A stretch of DNA of 64,000 nt from Stentor roeselii (Eukaryota > Ciliophora > Heterotrichea > Heterotrichida > Stentoridae), in the NCBI GenBank assembly GCA_006503475.1, contig RSEH01000059.1, positions 62,001 through 126,000 of the forward strand. The letters run 5' to 3'. Shown here one piece after another: positions 28,698 through 40,358 of the stretch. Each line of letters opens with the position of its first letter. Within the stretch, counting starts at the first letter, position 1. The notes beneath the pieces were generated by a model. That model made no database searches. It saw only the letters and a program-made list of their open reading frames with translations, and had not been told where the DNA came from. The translations under genes and the position numbers were made by a program.

Positions 28698-29159
28698 ATG
28701 GTTACTCCTCTTCAAAAGCAATGGAGCCGGGTATTTTCGATGAAGAACATCAGAGAGTTCGTTAAAACTAAAGATAAACTTGGAGTCGGGTCTTTTGAGA
28801 ACGTTGGATATAAAGATACTCCGAAATGGCAGCAAAGTGTGAGTTTGTCACCCATTCAAAACAGATCCAGACAAAGACAATCATCCAGATACTTAGAAAA
28901 ACGACCTAGTCGCATTGACTCTACTCCAGGAGTTGGAGATTTTCAATATCAAAAAATTAATGATTTATGCCTTGAAACTCGAAAAAGTGTGCAAGTTATG
29001 ATAAAAAGGTTCAGATTGAGAAGAAATTCTTTAAGGAATGCTTGTAAAAACTGTGAAGATGCTGTTAATCATGCTTTGGAACAACAGCAAAGTCGGGGAA
29101 TTTCTCAGGAGCTTTTGAATCATCGGCTTGAAAGGACAAAAAAAAAGAGAGGATTGTAG
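28698..29159 (+). CDS. Small basic protein, function unknown
   Basis: A 153-residue frame with ATG start and TAG stop. It is strongly Arg/Lys-rich, with Gln-rich and Ser-rich parts. The second half (~95-150) is predicted helical (LCLETRKSVQVMIKRFRLRRNSLRNACKNCEDAVNHALEQ). There is no transmembrane helix and no recognised motif. It stands alone between two AT-rich regions. Confidence 0.55.
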   Translation: MVTPLQKQWSRVFSMKNIREFVKTKDKLGVGSFENVGYKDTPKWQQSVSLSPIQNRSRQRQSSRYLEKRPSRIDSTPGVGDFQYQKINDLCLETRKSVQVMIKRFRLRRNSLRNACKNCEDAVNHALEQQQSRGISQELLNHRLERTKKKRGL

Positions 29160-29432
29160 TTGGATAACTATTTTTTGGGGAAATCTAATTGATAATGTCT
29201 AGTTTCACTAAGTCTTTTCAGATTTTAGTTAATTAGAAACCATATGCCAGATATTTCGATGTAGAAAAGATATAGATCAGATCAGTTTGATAAATTGGCT
29301 ATTCAAACAGAATCGGTTACATCAGATTATGTTATAACTATTATTTCTATTTCGGAAAATTTTCTGAGAACTAATCTCTTAAACTAAGAAAATATTTAAA
29401 CTTTTCTCAAATATATTTAGTATCTTATTAAG

Positions 29433-32400
29433 CTAATTTTGATTGGTTTCTTTATATCCTAATTCCGGAACAACCGTCTCTGAAAAAATATCCGATTCTT
29501 TATTTTTCTCATTTTTATCAAGTATAATCTTTTTCAAGACTCTCTGTTTGATATAATTTTTTAATCTTCTATTTCTCCCTAGTTTTTCAGTAAAAATCTC
29601 AGTGAGTCTCATAACCGCAGCAACAGTGCCCATTAATCCAAAGATAGACCCAAGTAGATTTCCAAGAAAAATATTAAAACTTTGATTAATAAGTCGATTT
29701 GTAACCATTGCAGTTTCACTTTCTTGAATAGAAATCAGAACTTTTTGATAATGGGTTAAGTATAAACTATTTAATTCTTACGTTTGTTGGTCAGCTTCTG
29801 AGCCTTTTTCTGGATCTTGATTTATTAAAATATGATAACCTGTTTCTTCACTAGGCCATTCAGAACTTTCACTTTTAAATATCTGCATTATTATTACAGA
29901 AGGTGTGAATTTGTAGTAAAATTTTGAAGGATCTGACCCTTTGAAGACCAAATCATCGTTACTGGTTCTGATAGAAGTGAAAAATCCACTGATTTGATTT
30001 GGGATTGAAGAAGAACTACTGATGTTAACACTGATTCTATTTGAGTGACTATTTTTCTCTTCCATTGCAATCAAAATTTCACTACTTTTACTTTTCAGAG
30101 AAAAATCATGAAAAGAGATGATAATTAAACATTGCTCGTTTTTCCTAGAACATTCAATTTTTTTGAAACTGTATTCAAAACCTTTTTCAAATTCTTTAAT
30201 ATCTGAACTGCACTCATTTTTAATAACACAAACTCCTCCATATGAAGAAAAACTAATTTTCAATATCATAAGTTCAGCTTTCACCGGAGTATCAACAGAT
30301 AATATTGGAATAAGTGCTTGAATTTCAGTGACATTATCAAGCAAAAACACTAAAAACCCTCCAGAAATGCTAACAATTGACAGCAAAATAAAAAAAACAC
30401 TAAAAGCCCCTCCAATATTAGTCCTCTTATAAACAACTGGAACACCTATTTCATTTCGATGTCTCGATGAAAAAAAATCAATTTTCTCCAAAAAATCCCA
30501 AAAAACAGTAACCCTCGTGATAGCGAAGAATAATCCAAAGGTAACTGCGAATAAGCACCAAAGGTACTTCACCATTTCTGATATTTTATCTTTTTTATTC
30601 TTGTATTGACTGGGCTGATATGTTTCGTTAGATGTGATTCGAATAGCCCTTTGAGGAGTTATTGTTCCTAATGGGCAGAAAGCTGAGGACTCGCATTTAA
30701 GACACATCAAAGAACCCTCCTTTTTTGAGAAGTAACCTGAAGGACAAGGTAAGCACTGCTCAAAACTTGTCGAGGCGTAAAGATCGTTGAATGTTCCTAT
30801 AGGGCACTTTTCACATGATTTATTTAAAAAATAAGTCCCTTTTGCACATGGCTGACATCTTGGACCAAATGTCCCTTTGCTGCAATTAAGCTGAAATTCA
30901 TCATTTGAATCAAAATCAATCTTTAAAAATTGATTTTTCACGTCTGTATAAGATTTATAAATTTCTGTAGCTCCTCCTCCTCCAAAGACATAAATCGATC
31001 GATTAAAGTGCACAGCTGAATGTCCGAAAAAAGGAAAACTTTGATCCATCTGAAAATTTTTAATAGTCTTGGCTTCAAAGTCAATAATAACCAAATTATA
31101 CAAAATCATCCAGGTGAAAACACTTCCTCCAAACCGAATTCCGTATTTTCCATATTTAACAAGAGGCCCATCTGATCCAACAAGTTCATTATTTTTTAGA
31201 CTCCCCAAGTTATCAACAATTATTTCGTGAGTATTTCTAAAGAGCTTGATTTCAATCAGCTGAAGATTAGGATACCCAGAAAAATCAACTCCTCCAGTTA
31301 TAAAAAGATGAAGAGATGTAGAATCACCTTCGATCCAGCAGGTTGACCCGATGAGGCTCTTGACATAAGTATCACTATCTTCAAGTTTCACATTAGAAAG
31401 AGTGAATCTGTAGGTCAAGGTGTCAAAAACCCAAATTTCACTAAGTCCATCATCATTTCTTCCACCAATAACGTAAATTGTTTTGTTGTAATAAGCTAAA
31501 CATGACTCAGCTCTTCCTGAAGGAACTTCTCCAATCGTGATGATTTTATGCCACTTCTTTGAAGACTCTTTGAAATAATAAAAATCGTTCAAATAACCAT
31601 CAGGCCCTTCACCTCCAAAGATAATGAAGAGGTCTCCATTTATTATCAAATGCCCGAAGTTTTTTCTAGGACTTGGTATATCACCTGAAACTTTGACAAG
31701 TGACCAGGACTGCTTGTCGAAGCTAAAAGACCATAAATCGTTGTAATAGTTGCTGTTTGATGGGTCTAAACTACTTGAACCACCGAAGATATAGAGGTTT
31801 AAGTTTACTGTGAAACTTACATGTTGCAATCGAGCACCTGGGGAGAGCCAGTCTTGAGAAATGTATTCATGGGAAGGGATTGAATCATTTAGATCAAAAC
31901 AGATGATGGAGTTTAAAAATCTCTGCAAGTTTCTTCCGTAAATTAAATAAAATTTACTTCCGATCAGTAATGAAGCTGCCACATGATCAATCAGTTTATA
32001 ACAAGTGACAAAGGTCCAGATATTTTTCTGAAAATTGTACTTGTAAGTTGAGTTAAAAAGTTCTGAATATTCTTGAAAAGCTCCATAAAAAATGTAAAGT
32101 TCTTCTTGATAAACACATGAATAATGAAGTATCCTGGCACTAGGAGGATCTCCTGTTGTATTCATGATTTCCCATTTTAACTTGCTCAAATTATACCTGA
32201 ATAACTCATTTCCTTTTTCAATTCCGAGTTGAATGCTAGAAAAAGAATACCCAAACATGTATAAAGATCCATTGAAAAAGTTTAAACTTGGTCCACTTCT
32301 AGCTTTTGGTACTGATCCATTTTTCGGCATTCTCTTGCAACTGAAGTTAAAAGTATTAATTCTAAATATTCTTTACAAGTACAAATCATCCACATAGACT

Positions 32401-32939
32401 TTAGAAGCTATTCCTCCAAAAATTGCAATATATTCAATACCATCCATAACAAATGAAGTAGACCCATAAGACCTGATATCTGACATCGAGTCTCCTGATA
32501 AATAGGTTCTTGTCCAGGAATAATCTTTCAGGTCAAACAGGAAAACTTCTGACCACATTCCTATTGATAAGATTTTCCTGTCTGGTCGAAGGAAAGAGGA
32601 ATGATAAACCAAGTATTCGGGCTTGTATTCTGAATTTACGTCGATAGTTTCCCAGGTTAAGGTCTTTAGATTAAATTGGTAGATATCAGAGGTAATTAGA
32701 CCGTTTGTTACGATCTGTCCTCCAATTGTAATGATTGATTCGGTTGTTGGGTCATAGACTGCTGATGCTCCTATTCTGGCTTCTGGAGGTGTTTTAGTTG
32801 AAGGTATTGGAGTGATTGTAAGAGTGTTTATCATAGGTAAAGGAATTGCTAGAATTAGAATGCATGTTGTAAACATTATAAGTAGAATACGTTTTACTAT
32901 TTTTATTGCTTTGGGCTTTGGAAAAATGTTTTTTATCAT
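29433..32939 (-). CDS. Kelch-propeller, cysteine-rich, three-TM surface protein A (3 exons)
   Basis: Exons (minus strand) are 32939-32377, 32361-29782 and 29766-29433, with 15-nt introns at 32376-32362 (GTAAAGAATATTTAG) and 29781-29767 (GTAAGAATTAAATAG). The product is 1158 aa. A signal anchor at ~18-35 is followed by Kelch repeats from ~55 to ~640 (recurrent 'IFGGxxxxG' and 'RxxHxxx' units). A GCC2/GCC3-type cysteine-rich module lies at ~655-740 (GPRCQPCAKGTYF, CEKCPIGTFND). A TM helix comes near ~775, a conserved YKRTNIGG loop, TM2 ~835-860, an extracytoplasmic domain with SYGGVC and SSSIPNQIS, and a last TM in exon 3 (LGNLLGSIFGLMGTVAAVM). It has two paralogs in this window. Cell-surface recognition or adhesion is inferred. 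Confidence 0.88.
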
Positions 32940-34877
32940 GGAGTTTCACTAAATGCTTTATATATAATCGTCTTATTAATTGTTTATATTATTTTTCACT
33001 AATTTAATTTCAAATTGATCTTAGTGTTATCGAAATTTATTAGTAGAGATACTTTAAATTTGAAAAAAGTTTTATTTTGAAGTTCATTTAGTTAGATATT
33101 CCTAGTAAAGATATCTTTTAAATCTTAGAGAATGCCTTTCTTTTAAATCTTAGCAATGACTTTTTTTAAAATATTGAATTTTTATTTGATAGAGTTCTGC
33201 TTCATCTAAATTTAGGATATGTACTTTTGAATGGAATTTTTAAAAATATTTTATATATAAGCGTAATTCAACTAGATCTAGACAATCTTATGCGAAATTA
33301 TGTTTTTGCTAAATTTAAGTTTAAATGAGAATCATTAAATTTATATACATAAAATTTATCGAAAGCTTTATTGGTAAAAATATACAAAAGAAATGAGATT
33401 CTATAATCGATAAATGAAAATAATGGCTCGATTAAAAACGGAATTTAAATTATGCAAAGTAAGTGAAAAATTAAACTTATATTCGATATTGGTGCATAAA
33501 ATATTTGATTCTACCTATTTATGATCTAGTAGCATTTTAAGAGCCTCTAAGGCAGTAATTTCAATAATCTGGCTAACATTACTCCAGTTCGGGTACTTAT
33601 CTCAGCATAGATCACATTGAATGATATGTTTAATATTATTGTTTCAATGACTTTTACTCTTAAATTTCAAATATATTATTAGACACTTCTTAAGTTATTA
33701 TGAAAGTTTGAAATGTCTTTAAATATAATCCTTATAGTATTTAAAGTTTTCTTAACATTCAAAGTCTCAAAATAGAATAAATTATGTTTTTATTTTTAAC
33801 TTGAATCTGATTACCAATTCATAATCCTTTTTTTACGAAACTGCAGATTCAAGGTCACTCTTATTTTCAAAAAATCTCAGCATTCAGAGATAAATATCTC
33901 TGTGCCTCCCTAATTAATATCTACATCCGAGAATAATTTAGAAAAAGATTCATCTTAAATTTTCAAAACAATATTTTGCTGCTCTGTAATAAGATATTCT
34001 TATACCCGAAAGCATTCTCATTTTGCACTAATCTGATGTAAATATTAGAAATACAATATTTTTTTCCTGTATTAAAATAGTTCTACAATGAGCTTCTAAG
34101 TAACGCCAGTTTTTCCCATAAAGTTATCATCATGTACATTGTTATTATGCTTGATATACCTTAAATTTATGGTCCTTTGAGTAATATTGTTGCCCAATAT
34201 ACTTATAAGAAAATTACTTTATTTTAGTATCTTTCATATAAATGAACAAAGTAAAGTTAACGAGTCAACTTTTAATTCATAAAGATAAAAGGCTAAACAA
34301 AGTATTATTATTTAATAAGAAATCATAATCTATTTAAGAAAGACTTCATTTCAATCCGATAATAAGTACCTTGGTAGTAGGTAAGTTTAAAATTATGAAA
34401 TCATTATAGGTACCACAAATAATGAATTAGCCGTAGAAAAAATTATATAATTTTATAATACTTTTACTTAACTTACTCTGTATAAATTATGACTAAAAAA
34501 TGCAGTTTATAATTTTCTAAGCTTGACTATGTGCTTATTTTAACAGTAATTAATATTTCAAGTAAATACATGATTATTAATTACTTTAAAATTAGTAATA
34601 TATTGTGTATTCTTGACACAATACTGATATATTTTAGGTTCAATAACTAGCTTTTTAATTTATATTTTATAGCTAAAGATAAATTCTATTCTAAAATGGT
34701 CTGAACTTCATTATAATTTTCAGTTTATAGTTTCACAAAATAATTCAAAAAATCGGAAATATATTCTAACTTAAACTCTTGCATCATCAACTTCCCAAAA
34801 TCTATCTTTCAATCTAAATCACTCAAAACTACCAAATTTCCATACTTTTCTCATTTGATTCCTAATCTCTTCTATAA
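32940..34877. other. AT-rich desert, about 1.9 kb
   Basis: A long AT-rich stretch between divergent genes with stop codons in every frame. Nothing coding, no tRNA-like sequence, no clear inverted or tandem repeat was seen. Only the last ~130 bp before the F-box gene (C-rich, then CTTCTATAAATG) look like a promoter or leader. Confidence 0.65.
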
Positions 34878-37800
34878 ATGGCAAGAGACCCTCTCGTAGT
34901 CGTCCTGCTAAAGATCCCATTCCGATTAGCAGTTGCAATAAAGAACGCCGCTTCAAAAGCCCTAGGATTAGTTCTAAGCCTATTTTTTTCAATTCTTCTT
35001 TCATGTCTTCAAATGCTTCATTTCCGAAGATCAGTAATTCAATGTTTCCTAAGCGGTCCTTTAAAACTTTTGCTATTATCATTTCTTTTACTCAGTTTTT
35101 TCTACCCAGTCTACAAGGCCTTTATTTGGACTTCTCTTTCAGACTACCCGATCCTTCTGATTCCTCTGATCCTGATCGAGATTCTAAGCATGGTTTATCT
35201 TATAAAGAAAAGTGCAAAAGAAGTATCAGAAGTAAAGCGAAATGCTTTAAAAGATTCAATTTTTACAGCCTTTTATGATACCTGGGGACTGGCATTAACT
35301 CTTTTGATAATCTGTTCAATAATCGGAATTGCTGAGTTGAATCTTCGAATCAATCCAGATGTTTATGTGGCTCACTCTTACAAAACCTTGAAATTTGCAG
35401 TTTATAACATTTTAGTGATTCCGAAACTATTTGTTTTGCTGGTAGTTCCTTGGCGGTTAGTCCTTTTTTTAACTTATTTCAAATCGAAAAAAACAGGGTT
35501 GACTGACATTCTTTTAGAGGTTCTTGAAGGCTTTTTAGATGTTTTGTGCCTTTTCTGCGGGCTGGTTGTGGTTTTAGGTGTACTTGAGGTGGGAAACTTG
35601 TGGAAAGATCTAAAAACTAAAGATCTGACCAGGTCTAAGATTTTTGGATTATTTTTCATGACACTATTAAACTACTTCTTTTTGATTCTCACAGTTGTGA
35701 ACACCTTGTTAGTAGTAAGAGCCTACTCAATGTTTAATGATTTCTACATTGACGGAAAACTGAAGAGCAAACAACTTCTAGGCCCGATAATTCTCTCGAC
35801 GTTCATTGACAGCATCACCTTTCCACTAAGACTCTCAGTCTTTTTATTCCTGGTCCTCGGGATCTACCGTTTAAAAAACCTGAAAATTTCAATAAAATCC
35901 GCAATGAGCTCCGGTGAAAGTTATCATGAATTCACAAAACAATGCACAGTTGAAGCAATATCTCAACTAGTAGACACGATTTACCTGTTCATGCTTGTTT
36001 TATCGCTACCTGCAGTGCATCGTTTTATCCCAGCAGTTTTTAAACTAAGAACAAGTGAAAACTGGAGAAAGCTCTGTGAGAAGACTTTAACAGCCTCATT
36101 GTTAGACATTCCTACAATTTGCTTGTTGTTGATTATTTTTGTGAGTATCTGGCGAGTGCCGTTGTTTTGCAGAAGATACAACCAGTTTCGGTCAGAACAT
36201 TTGATTCGTCTTTGCCTCGACGTGTTCCGTGAGTTGTTTAAAGACCTCTTCGTAAGTCCTTATCTGCTTTTTAACCTCCTCGCGCCCTGGCGCTTGTACT
36301 ACGTGCTTCCCAGGCTATACCGTGCGGTAAGTCCTAAAGAACAACGGAGAACTTTGAAGTCTGAAGGAATTTCTCCTATTTTCGACTACATCACACTTAT
36401 TTTAATCGCAGTTCTTGTCTTGTCATTATGGAGAACAGTTGAAGTCATCTCTATTGTCGTCACTCATGTCAGGCAACTACTTCATGGGGAAAAAGTAAGC
36501 AGCTCACTTTTAAGCAAAGTCTTTAAAAAGTTCCTTGAACTCATCATCGACGTCTTCATGGTCGTCATGATTCTCTTCATTTTTCTCCTCCTTGTTGAAG
36601 TCCCTAACTTCGTGAGACGAATGCGAACTTTTTATTATTTGTATAAAGACCGCCGAGGGTTGCAGTATAAAAGGTACTTGGAAAGCATCTGGCCTAGTAA
36701 AAAGGTTCAAGAACCTTCAAATTCTCCCATCAAGAAATTAAACAGAAATGTTTTCAGCGAAATTTCAAGCTTTTTAGATCTCAAGTCCTTAACAAACGTC
36801 GCGCAGGTCAACCGGAAATTTAAAGATCTGGCAAGTAGTCAGAATGTTTGGAAGTTTCAATATGAGAACCAATGGAAACAACACCTGGAAATTTCAGTTT
36901 TGAATCAGTTGTCAATGGAAGATGACTACCGTGAACTGGTGAAAAAAGCGTATGACTGTTATACGAAGAAGAATTTAGGGATTATTTTAGATGAGCAAGA
37001 AAGAGACTATCGAGTAGGTGCTCGGGTTATTGTTTTAGAGGAGTTTATTCTTTCTATTTTTGGATTCCCGCATATTATCGCATTGCCTGCGAAGATTGTT
37101 TGTTATTTGTTGAGTAAGGTTGAGTTTGACTGGTACTTCGCTAGTCCTCGGTACCCGAGCCTTGGCTTTCATATTATGATAGCTGACACGAATATCGACC
37201 TTGCAATGACGACCATCACGAATGTAACACCCAGATAGGACTTAAGACCCAGCAGTGATACTCTTAAGAGCTTTCATCATATTCAGCTTAATTTCGTGTT
37301 TTATATCATCAGGATTTCTATGATTTTCTTTGAGCAAATTGCCTTCTTGCTGTGCTTTTTTGACTTCTTGGTGCTTAAGACTTGCTCTTTAGGAGTTTAT
37401 CTTCCATTAAGCACACCCGGGTCAAGACCAAGACAGGCGAATATGAGCAGTTTTGTTTATTGTTTACAACTTTTGGTTTTGATTCTGATGGTTCTGTTGA
37501 AACTCTTTCTTTGTTTTTTACCTGCAGGGTTAACAGCGATTTATACAAGCTACAATTGGCTCTGGATTCTTTTGGGACCTTTCTGCATTTTTATACCTTA
37601 TTATCTGGCAATATTTTGCAATGTCTCTACAGTTGAGTATTACTCAGAAAAGTTTTATAATTTCAATCCTCACTTTTCATGGATGCTGTTTCAAGAGATG
37701 TTTTTTGGGGCTTCGAATATAGGGAAAAAGATTTACCAGGTATTGAAACCTTTTTTGCAGAAGATGTATTCTTGGGTGGTGTCTTTGAAGAATTTTCTGA

Positions 37801-38051
37801 TGTTTTTAGTGCCGAAAGGAACATTTTTCAACACTTACAGGCAAATACTTTTGATATCTGGGTCATACCTAAAGACCCTTGGATACCTAGGTGACCTGGT
37901 CTTTACTCCCTTAACACTAGTGTGGATTTTCTGGCCATTGCTAATCCCTTACTACTTAAACGAGATGTACCTGCTAATCCCCATCTTCCCAATAGAAATC
38001 TTCTTAATCATAAAAGGCTACAGCACAGCAAAGCTGGCCTGGACAGACTAG
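34878..38051 (+). CDS. Polytopic membrane protein with internal F-box (2 exons)
   Basis: Exon 1 is 34878-37223 and exon 2 is 37239-38051, joined across a phase-0 15-nt intron at 37224-37238 (GTAACACCCAGATAG). The product is 1052 aa. At least ten hydrophobic helices occupy residues 1-590. An F-box-like motif at ~622-668 follows (LNRNVFSEISSFLDLKSLTNVAQVNRKFKDLASSQNVWK), then a helical cytosolic stretch. Exon 2 adds about five or six more helices. F-boxes bind Skp1 of SCF ubiquitin ligases, so this could be a membrane-anchored substrate receptor. I know no family with this layout, and transport or signalling roles remain possible. The start lies in a TATAAATG context. Confidence 0.82.
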
Positions 38052-38062
38052 TTAATTAAATA

Positions 38063-39193
38063 CTACCCAAGTGGCAAAAAACGCTTTCCCACAAACTTCG
38101 GCAGGTCGAAACTCGTGTCGACAATGCTCGAAAACCGACTTGAGTCATGATTATTCCTCGATGACTGAAAAACTCGACTCATGTTACTTTTGCTTCTTCT
38201 ATTGCTTACCACACTCTTCATTCCAAGCAAAGTAGGAGAGTCATTCGAGTCCTGCTCATATTCTTCTAAATAATCCCGAAGTCTATCATGAACTCTAAGT
38301 TTCAACTTAGGATTATGAAGAATTCCTTTCGCTTTTTTCAGTTCTGACTGTAAAGCCAAAATGACTTCTTTTTGCTTTCCACAGCTTTTTTCTTTCTCTT
38401 CCAGTTCAGTCCATCCAGAATTTTTATAATTTTCGAACTCGACGCGTACCTGTTCTCGTTCTTCTACAGCTTTTGCAACGCGACTTTCAAGATAAACTTC
38501 AAGATCTTTAAGTTCCTGACGATGCCTGGTTTGAATGAGTTCTATTTCTTGGTCGAGTTCTTTTACCTTAGAAGCTGACTGAATAGTTTCATTTGAGTAG
38601 TTTTTGATAGCTTCTTTCATTGCATCGATTTGTATTTTTAAGAGGTTCAGGTCTTTTTTCAGTTGTTTTTCTTCGTTGAGGATTTCTGTGGTCTTTTCAG
38701 GGACTTCTACTTTTAAGATGAGTTGAAGGCGGTTTTGAGTGATCATCGCTTCTTGGTCGATCATGTACTCAGCGATGAGGATGATTTCTTTGTTTTTTTT
38801 CTCGATTTCTTCTTTCATTTTGTTGTGGTCTTGACGAATCATGAAGACTTCTCGTTCGAACTGAGCCCGGATCTCGTCGACTGCGCTTTTTAGTTCTTTG
38901 CGAGTTTTGTTTCGCACGCTTATTTTCACTGAGTTTATTTCTTTTTCGTTCTCTTGACGCAAACGACTTATTGACTGCTCCATTCGCTGCTTGAAAAAAT
39001 CCTCTGGGATTGAAGTCATCTGCTTTAATATGTTTTTTGATGGAGATACGTTGCGGATTGTAGCACCTCGACGCATTGGCGAGATAGGCTTTTGAGGAGA
39101 GTCTGGAAGGTTACTGAAGGACTCGTCTTCGCTGTTCCAGAAGTCTTCTGGGTCGAGATCTTCTGAGTCGCTTGAACTGCTGGAGCTGCTCAT
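38063..39193 (-). CDS. Coiled-coil protein with acidic Ser-rich N-terminus
   Basis: A 376-residue product. The N-terminus is acidic and Ser-rich (SSSSSSSDSEDLDPEDFW), typical of casein kinase II sites. Residues ~85-290 form a nearly continuous coiled coil, and a basic Ser-rich C-terminus follows. No family was recognised; the layout suits a cytoskeletal linker. It converges on the F-box protein gene with an 11-bp gap. Confidence 0.75.
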   Translation of the reverse strand: MSSSSSSSDSEDLDPEDFWNSEDESFSNLPDSPQKPISPMRRGATIRNVSPSKNILKQMTSIPEDFFKQRMEQSISRLRQENEKEINSVKISVRNKTRKELKSAVDEIRAQFEREVFMIRQDHNKMKEEIEKKNKEIILIAEYMIDQEAMITQNRLQLILKVEVPEKTTEILNEEKQLKKDLNLLKIQIDAMKEAIKNYSNETIQSASKVKELDQEIELIQTRHRQELKDLEVYLESRVAKAVEEREQVRVEFENYKNSGWTELEEKEKSCGKQKEVILALQSELKKAKGILHNPKLKLRVHDRLRDYLEEYEQDSNDSPTLLGMKSVVSNRRSKSNMSRVFQSSRNNHDSSRFSSIVDTSFDLPKFVGKRFLPLG

Positions 39194-39512
39194 TTATTTA
39201 ATTATTTTGAGATATATCACTTCACTAGTGCGAATTCTTGCAGCTCTGCTAAAATAAATCACAAAAATACACCTTTCAATCCAAATTCTCATAAATCCGA
39301 AAAAGCGGGCTTAAGTTAAATTTCTTGAAATTTCTTTTCTAAGCTAAAATTTCACCCAAAACAAAGAAAAATCAACAAAATCCAATTCAAAACCCTTACT
39401 CTAAACATAACCCTATTCATAAAATTGGTGAAAGACTCTTTAAAAATGTTATGGCTGAAATTAATAGTCTATATCTAACCATATCTCTTGATTATAATAA
39501 ATACTCAGAATA
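39194..39512. other. Intergenic region between divergent genes
   Basis: About 320 bp. The part from ~39240 to ~39420 is A- and C-rich on the + strand with few G. It probably holds promoters of both flanking genes. No feature was recognised. Confidence 0.5.
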
Positions 39513-40046
39513 ATGAATAACGACAAAGAAATCATTCCTCTTGAAAATCATGATCCTCAGACTGAAGCTCATGCAGTCAGTCCCGATAACATTTGCCGGA
39601 TTTGTCTCGACACTTCTTCTGAGGTGTTGATTTCGCCTTGCAAATGTAAAGGGACTGGACAGTTTTGTCATGAGAAGTGCCTGAAGACTTGGATCCTCAC
39701 CAAGTATCGCGGGGATGAAGTCCCAAAATGTGAAGTTTGCTCTTCTGAATATTGTTTGAGGGTCGAATATGAATGGAAAGTCAATTTTAAAAGGGGAATC
39801 TTCGAAAAATCGTCATATTGTTTCAGTATCCCCATTTTGGTTTCTGTTGTCTTTGCTTTAGTCGTGATTGTATCAATCATTGCCTATAGCCATATGATTG
39901 ACTTTAAGGAAAATGAAATTTCTTCGATTTTTATACTAATTTTTTGCCTGTTGTCTCCTGTTATAGCGATTTTTCTACTGGCCAGGTCTATAAAGCAGGC
40001 TCTTTTTTATCGGGAAGTGAAAGATTTGGTGATTCTTAATCTTTAG
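39513..40046 (+). CDS. Second RING-CH (MARCH-type) membrane E3 ligase
   Basis: A 177-residue product with the RING-CH finger near the N-terminus (C28, C31, C43, C45, H53, C56, C73, C76; SPCKCKGTGQ and CHEKCLKTW). Two transmembrane helices follow, ~104-126 and ~135-160. It shares the finger-then-two-TM plan of the ligase at 11984 but lacks its long disordered N-terminus and is clearly diverged. It likely ubiquitinates membrane proteins; the target is unknown. Confidence 0.87.
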   Translation: MNNDKEIIPLENHDPQTEAHAVSPDNICRICLDTSSEVLISPCKCKGTGQFCHEKCLKTWILTKYRGDEVPKCEVCSSEYCLRVEYEWKVNFKRGIFEKSSYCFSIPILVSVVFALVVIVSIIAYSHMIDFKENEISSIFILIFCLLSPVIAIFLLARSIKQALFYREVKDLVILNL

Positions 40047-40358
40047 TAATTGTTTTTTTTAATTGATTTTTGAATAGATGAAGTATCATGGTTCTGAAAT
40101 TACTAAAAGGATTGATATACAAGATAAACCTAAATAAATACCTAAGATCTAACTCTATTCTCTATAAATCCACTTAAATTATCTGATTCAAATCTATAAT
40201 CCATCGCATCATAAACATTCAACAGGCATCAATCACATCTCCTAAAAATCAACAACTAATCCCAACAATCTTCATTAAAAAACAAAATCACCTAAAAAAA
40301 CTAACTAAAAACAAATTCAACTCTAAACTATCCTGATCTCTAAAAAAATTAACAAATA
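40047..40358. other. G-depleted leader of UTP4
   Basis: About 310 bp. Between 40201 and 40358 the + strand has about 40 C but only 4 G. There is no open frame of note and no RNA gene. It probably contains the promoter and 5' UTR of the next gene. Confidence 0.55.

Noticed and set aside
33550-33620. Sequence with GTTCGGGTAC, checked as tRNA box B
   Set aside because: Does not match the box B consensus, and no box A or cloverleaf partner is visible.
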